In this document: positions 6,822-8,435 of the stretch, piece by piece | Layout: each line of letters starts with the position of its first letter | Numbering within the stretch: position 1 is the stretch's first letter | Origin: an uncultured bacterium | Lineage (GTDB): Bacteria; Cyanobacteriota; Vampirovibrionia; Gastranaerophilales; Gastranaerophilaceae | DNA: 8,435 bases | Assembly: GCA_946183815.1 (NCBI GenBank) | Contig: CAMHDG010000057.1 | Coordinates: 1 to 8,435 of the forward strand | Direction: 5' to 3' | Position numbers and translations under genes: made by a program | The notes under the pieces: generated by a model | Told to the model about the DNA's origin: nothing | What the model saw: only the letters and a program-made list of their open reading frames with translations | Database searches by the model: none

Positions 6822-6843
6822 AATGTACCTCATTTCTTCGTTT

Positions 6844-6852
6844 ATTATAGCA
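6844..6852 (-). promoter_or_regulatory. Extended -10 promoter of cysS
   Basis: On the minus strand TGCTATAAT is a perfect TGn plus TATAAT extended -10 box. The -35 position at 17-bp spacing holds TCTAAA, a poor match that falls inside the palindrome 6861-6894. Transcription would start near 6837, leaving a leader of roughly 16 nt before the ATG at 6821. The upstream palindrome abuts the promoter and could affect it. Confidence 0.6.
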
Positions 6853-6860
6853 CGGATAAA

Positions 6861-6894
6861 TTATTGTTTAGAGGCTTAAGCCTCTAAACAATAA
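6861..6894. repeat. 34-bp perfect palindrome upstream of cysS
   Basis: TTATTGTTTAGAGGCTT followed by its exact reverse complement, centred on CTTAAG. It shares its core with the palindrome at 1836-1881 and extends on the left into the boundary motif. It lies between the cysS promoter and a second, unrelated inverted repeat. Two copies in 8 kb indicate a dispersed element. Confidence 0.88.
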
Positions 6895-6998
6895 AGATGC
6901 TAGGATGCTAGGAATGGTAAGATGCTAGGAACTCTTTACTATTAAGATTATTTCTAAATCTTCCTAGCATCCTAGGACTCCTAGCATCCTACCATCTT
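6894..6998. repeat. CTAG-rich inverted repeat with 38-bp arms
   Basis: Arms 6894-6931 and 6961-6998 match in inverse orientation with about five mismatches around a 29-bp loop. The left arm is built from three GATGCTAGGA units (6896, 6904, 6921); the right arm has TCCTAGCATC at 6962 and 6979 plus a variant at 6987. Six CTAG tetranucleotides fall within 100 bp. No coding frame or U tract is evident. Confidence 0.85.
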
Positions 6999-7007
6999 TA
7001 ATACCGG

Positions 7008-7023
7008 TAAACAATAATTTACC
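7008..7023 (+). repeat. 16-bp boundary motif, left edge of cassette B
   Basis: Exact copy of TAAACAATAATTTACC just beyond the terminator of gene B, the same relative position as the copy at 40-55 beyond gene A. Preceding GG makes GGTAAA...TTTACC, a short imperfect palindrome of its own. Confidence 0.8.
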
Positions 7024-7033
7024 TTTAAACTTA

Positions 7034-7063
7034 AAAAACGGCATCGTTGCCGATACCGTTTTT
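7034..7063 (-). terminator. Intrinsic terminator of gene B
   Basis: On the minus strand AAAAACGGTATCG, loop GCAA, CGATGCCGTTTTT: a 13-bp stem with one U-G pair, a GNRA tetraloop and a U tract. It starts 25 nt after the gene B stop. The stem core matches the terminator of gene A (60-89), showing shared descent of the cassette ends. Confidence 0.92.
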
Positions 7064-7088
7064 GTTATATGTTCTTGATTATTTTGAA

Positions 7089-8207
7089 TTATTGAGCACG
7101 TTTGCTTTCAAGTTCAGTTGCTTTTTGAACCGCTTTTGCTGCTGCATCTGAATCGCCGATTTTGTCATAGTATTCTGCTAATGCCCATTGATAATCAATC
7201 TTACCTTGGTCATGTTTTGCTTTATCTTCCTTGTTTAAGAAAGCACCACCTAGTATTGCAGAATTATAGTAATCTGATTTTTTAGGTTTTACAGGGCCTG
7301 CCGGTTGTTCCGGTTGAGCAGGAGCACCCGCTTGAGTTGAACCTGAACCTTTTAAATCAGCCTTATCAAGTTCCAGTTCATCAGCGATTAATTGTTCCTT
7401 CATATCAGGGTGTTCTTTTAATAATTCTTGAATTTGGTCTGCGTTTTTCTTGATAGTGATTACATCGTTATCCTTTTGTAATTTGAATACAAATGCATCT
7501 ATGCCGTTTGTAGATTCTTTAGTGAAACCTACGTATTTATAGTCTGCGTATTTTGTTGTATCAAGACCTAATATAGTTGTTAATACTGTATTAGTAACTT
7601 CTATTGCTCTGCCGTCACCACCAACCGGATCAGGATCAGGTTGAGTAGGTTTAACAGGTTCTTCAGGTTTTACCGGTTCTTCAGGTTTAGCAGGTTCAGT
7701 TGGTTTTTCTTCTTTCTTTCTTACCCAGCCTGCTTTTTCTAACAATCCGATAAGTACATCTTTATTAATTGTGAATTTCTTACCGTCTTTTGTGAATAAT
7801 CTATCCAGGTAGTTGCCATTCTTACCATATTCATTAGCGATAGCAACACCTAAATCTTTTGCGTTCTTTGCAGTGAAACCTTGGTGGTCAACATCTTCTA
7901 AATAACCTGCTTGAGCCAATTTCATACCCATATCACCGATTAAATATGAAAGACCGTTTTCTTTTGATCTTGACTTACCGTTAACTGTTCTGTCGGTTAT
8001 ATAAAAATCTATATTACCTGTTTTGTTGTCGTCTTCTAACATTTCAACAAATGTTGAATATGATGCGTCATTCTTTGCTATTAAATCTCTTTGAGTATTA
8101 TTTTGACCCCATACTCTACCATGATTTTTTCTTTCAGCAACGCCTGCTTGATCATTGTTGTTGGCTCTTAACCAACCATTACCATAAGTTGATACTGATT
8201 CTACCAT
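7089..8207 (-). CDS. Modular repetitive protein B, paralogue of A (372 aa)
   Basis: Function unknown; no recognised family, signal peptide, membrane segment or Cys. Modules: N-terminal region (1-162) ending in GLLEKAGWVRKK and containing LEDVDHQGFT (103-112), shared with A; a repeated linker (EEPVKPEEPVKP, 176-187); the second domain (196-287; GGDGRAIEVTN...); a shorter Ala/Pro/Gln linker; and a TPR-like end (311-365; SDYYNSAILGGAF, DYQWALAEYYDKIGDSDAAA). From residue 196 it is nearly identical to A, but the first ~160 residues are strongly diverged. It ends in RAQ and UAA, without the A AAA AAG site or the extra C-terminal domain of A. The ATG at 8207 follows AAGGAG by 6 nt. It has its own leader and terminator, so it is probably a single-gene transcript. 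Confidence 0.88.
   Translation of the reverse strand: MVESVSTYGNGWLRANNNDQAGVAERKNHGRVWGQNNTQRDLIAKNDASYSTFVEMLEDDNKTGNIDFYITDRTVNGKSRSKENGLSYLIGDMGMKLAQAGYLEDVDHQGFTAKNAKDLGVAIANEYGKNGNYLDRLFTKDGKKFTINKDVLIGLLEKAGWVRKKEEKPTEPAKPEEPVKPEEPVKPTQPDPDPVGGDGRAIEVTNTVLTTILGLDTTKYADYKYVGFTKESTNGIDAFVFKLQKDNDVITIKKNADQIQELLKEHPDMKEQLIADELELDKADLKGSGSTQAGAPAQPEQPAGPVKPKKSDYYNSAILGGAFLNKEDKAKHDQGKIDYQWALAEYYDKIGDSDAAAKAVQKATELESKRAQ
7115..7622 (-). repeat. Long direct repeat, copy in gene B
   Basis: Counterpart of 491-1040 in gene A, same orientation, encoding the second domain and TPR-like module. It is 42 bp shorter because a 14-codon stretch of the Pro/Ala linker is absent. Confidence 0.85.
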
Positions 8208-8213
8208 AATAAT

Positions 8214-8219
8214 CTCCTT
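8214..8219 (-). promoter_or_regulatory. Ribosome binding site of gene B
   Basis: AAGGAG on the minus strand, 6 nt before the ATG at 8207, within the same GAATTAAGGAGAT context as gene A. Confidence 0.9.
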
Positions 8220-8236
8220 AATTCCCTAATGTGTTT

Positions 8237-8310
8237 CTCAACACTTTTATAAAGATTTTTTTGTTCTGATAATTGCCTCATGTTTTTTATGCTGTTAACA
8301 AAACTTAATA
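8237..8310 (-). promoter_or_regulatory. Conserved leader/promoter block upstream of gene B
   Basis: Counterpart of 1709-1782: an ungapped 74-bp alignment including ATTAAGTTTTGT, the A-rich run and TTTATAAAAGTGTTGAG on the minus strand. Between this block and the RBS the two leaders differ, gene A having about 25 bp more. A TATAAT lies just upstream on the minus strand (in GGGTATATAATATTAAG) but is not shared with A. Confidence 0.55.
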
Positions 8311-8382
8311 TTATATACCCATGATTAAGTAATAGCCTGAAACATGCATGATGACATGATTTGCATGGTTTTGAGAAGGTGG

Positions 8383-8398
8383 GGTAAATTATTGTTTA
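8383..8398 (-). repeat. 16-bp boundary motif, right edge of cassette B
   Basis: Reverse complement of the motif at 7008-7023, so cassette B (leader, gene, terminator) is bracketed by inverted copies about 1.36 kb apart. Cassette A is bracketed the same way (40-55 and 1836-1851). Confidence 0.8.
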
Positions 8399-8410
8399 GC
8401 GGGGGTAAAT

Positions 8411-8435
8411 ATATAAATCGTTAAAAGCCCCTCTC
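8411..8435. repeat. Right copy of 25-bp terminal inverted repeat
   Basis: Exact reverse complement of 5-29, ending at the last base of the window. Inward it continues with ATTTACCCCC and the boundary motif, parallel to the left end. It may extend beyond the window. Confidence 0.85.

Noticed and set aside
5..8435. The whole window as one composite transposon or integrative element
   Set aside because: No transposase, integrase or target duplication is visible, and essential cysS is inside; the end repeats are better explained as dispersed repeats.

Overview
This is an AT-rich bacterial window whose five main genes all read on the minus strand. In transcription order (high to low coordinate) it holds: repetitive paralogue B (8207-7089), cysteinyl-tRNA synthetase cysS (6821-5448), a secreted SpoIID/LytB-domain protein (5392-3719), a NarL/FixJ-type response regulator (3328-2627), a short sensor-less histidine kinase (2527-1877), and paralogue A (1655-462, with a -1 frame extension to 106). 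Clear AAGGAG ribosome binding sites, standard stop codons and two textbook intrinsic terminators fit a low-GC bacterium. A gut-associated lineage such as Gastranaerophilales (Vampirovibrionia/Melainabacteria) or a low-GC Firmicute is my guess, not something the sequence proves.

The most interesting object is in gene A. Its zero frame ends in UAG directly after the heptamer A AAA AAG. A 119-codon open frame with no ATG, GTG or TTG codon continues in the -1 frame to position 106, just before the intrinsic terminator. The heptamer is followed by a 7-nt spacer and a 10-bp stem with an 8-nt loop, and preceded 9 nt upstream by an SD-like AGAAGG. This matches the architecture of dnaX-type programmed -1 frameshifting. 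It predicts two products, 397 aa and 516 aa, sharing a modular N-terminal part. Paralogue B stops near the equivalent place with an ordinary UAA and lacks both the slippery site and the extension. A one-base homopolymer error or mutation (6 instead of 7 A) is the main alternative.

A and B form a pair of parallel cassettes. They share a leader, an RBS, a near-identical C-terminal half and a terminator, but have divergent N-terminal domains. Each cassette is bracketed by inverted copies of a 16-bp motif (TAAACAATAATTTACC). The same motif forms long palindromes at 1836-1881 and 6861-6894. Cassettes and palindromes flank the cysS/spoIID-like/two-component core. The window itself starts and ends with a perfect 25-bp inverted repeat, which may mean it is a contig cut at a dispersed repeat.

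The core is more ordinary. cysS has an extended -10 promoter and is followed after 55 bp by the spoIID-like gene. The response regulator and kinase probably form a two-component pair. Intergenic DNA is rich in short repeats: four 8-bp tandem units over the cysS stop, heptamer repeats between regulator and kinase, a CTAG-rich 38-bp inverted repeat upstream of cysS, and a GTCAGGCA palindrome after the spoIID-like gene.
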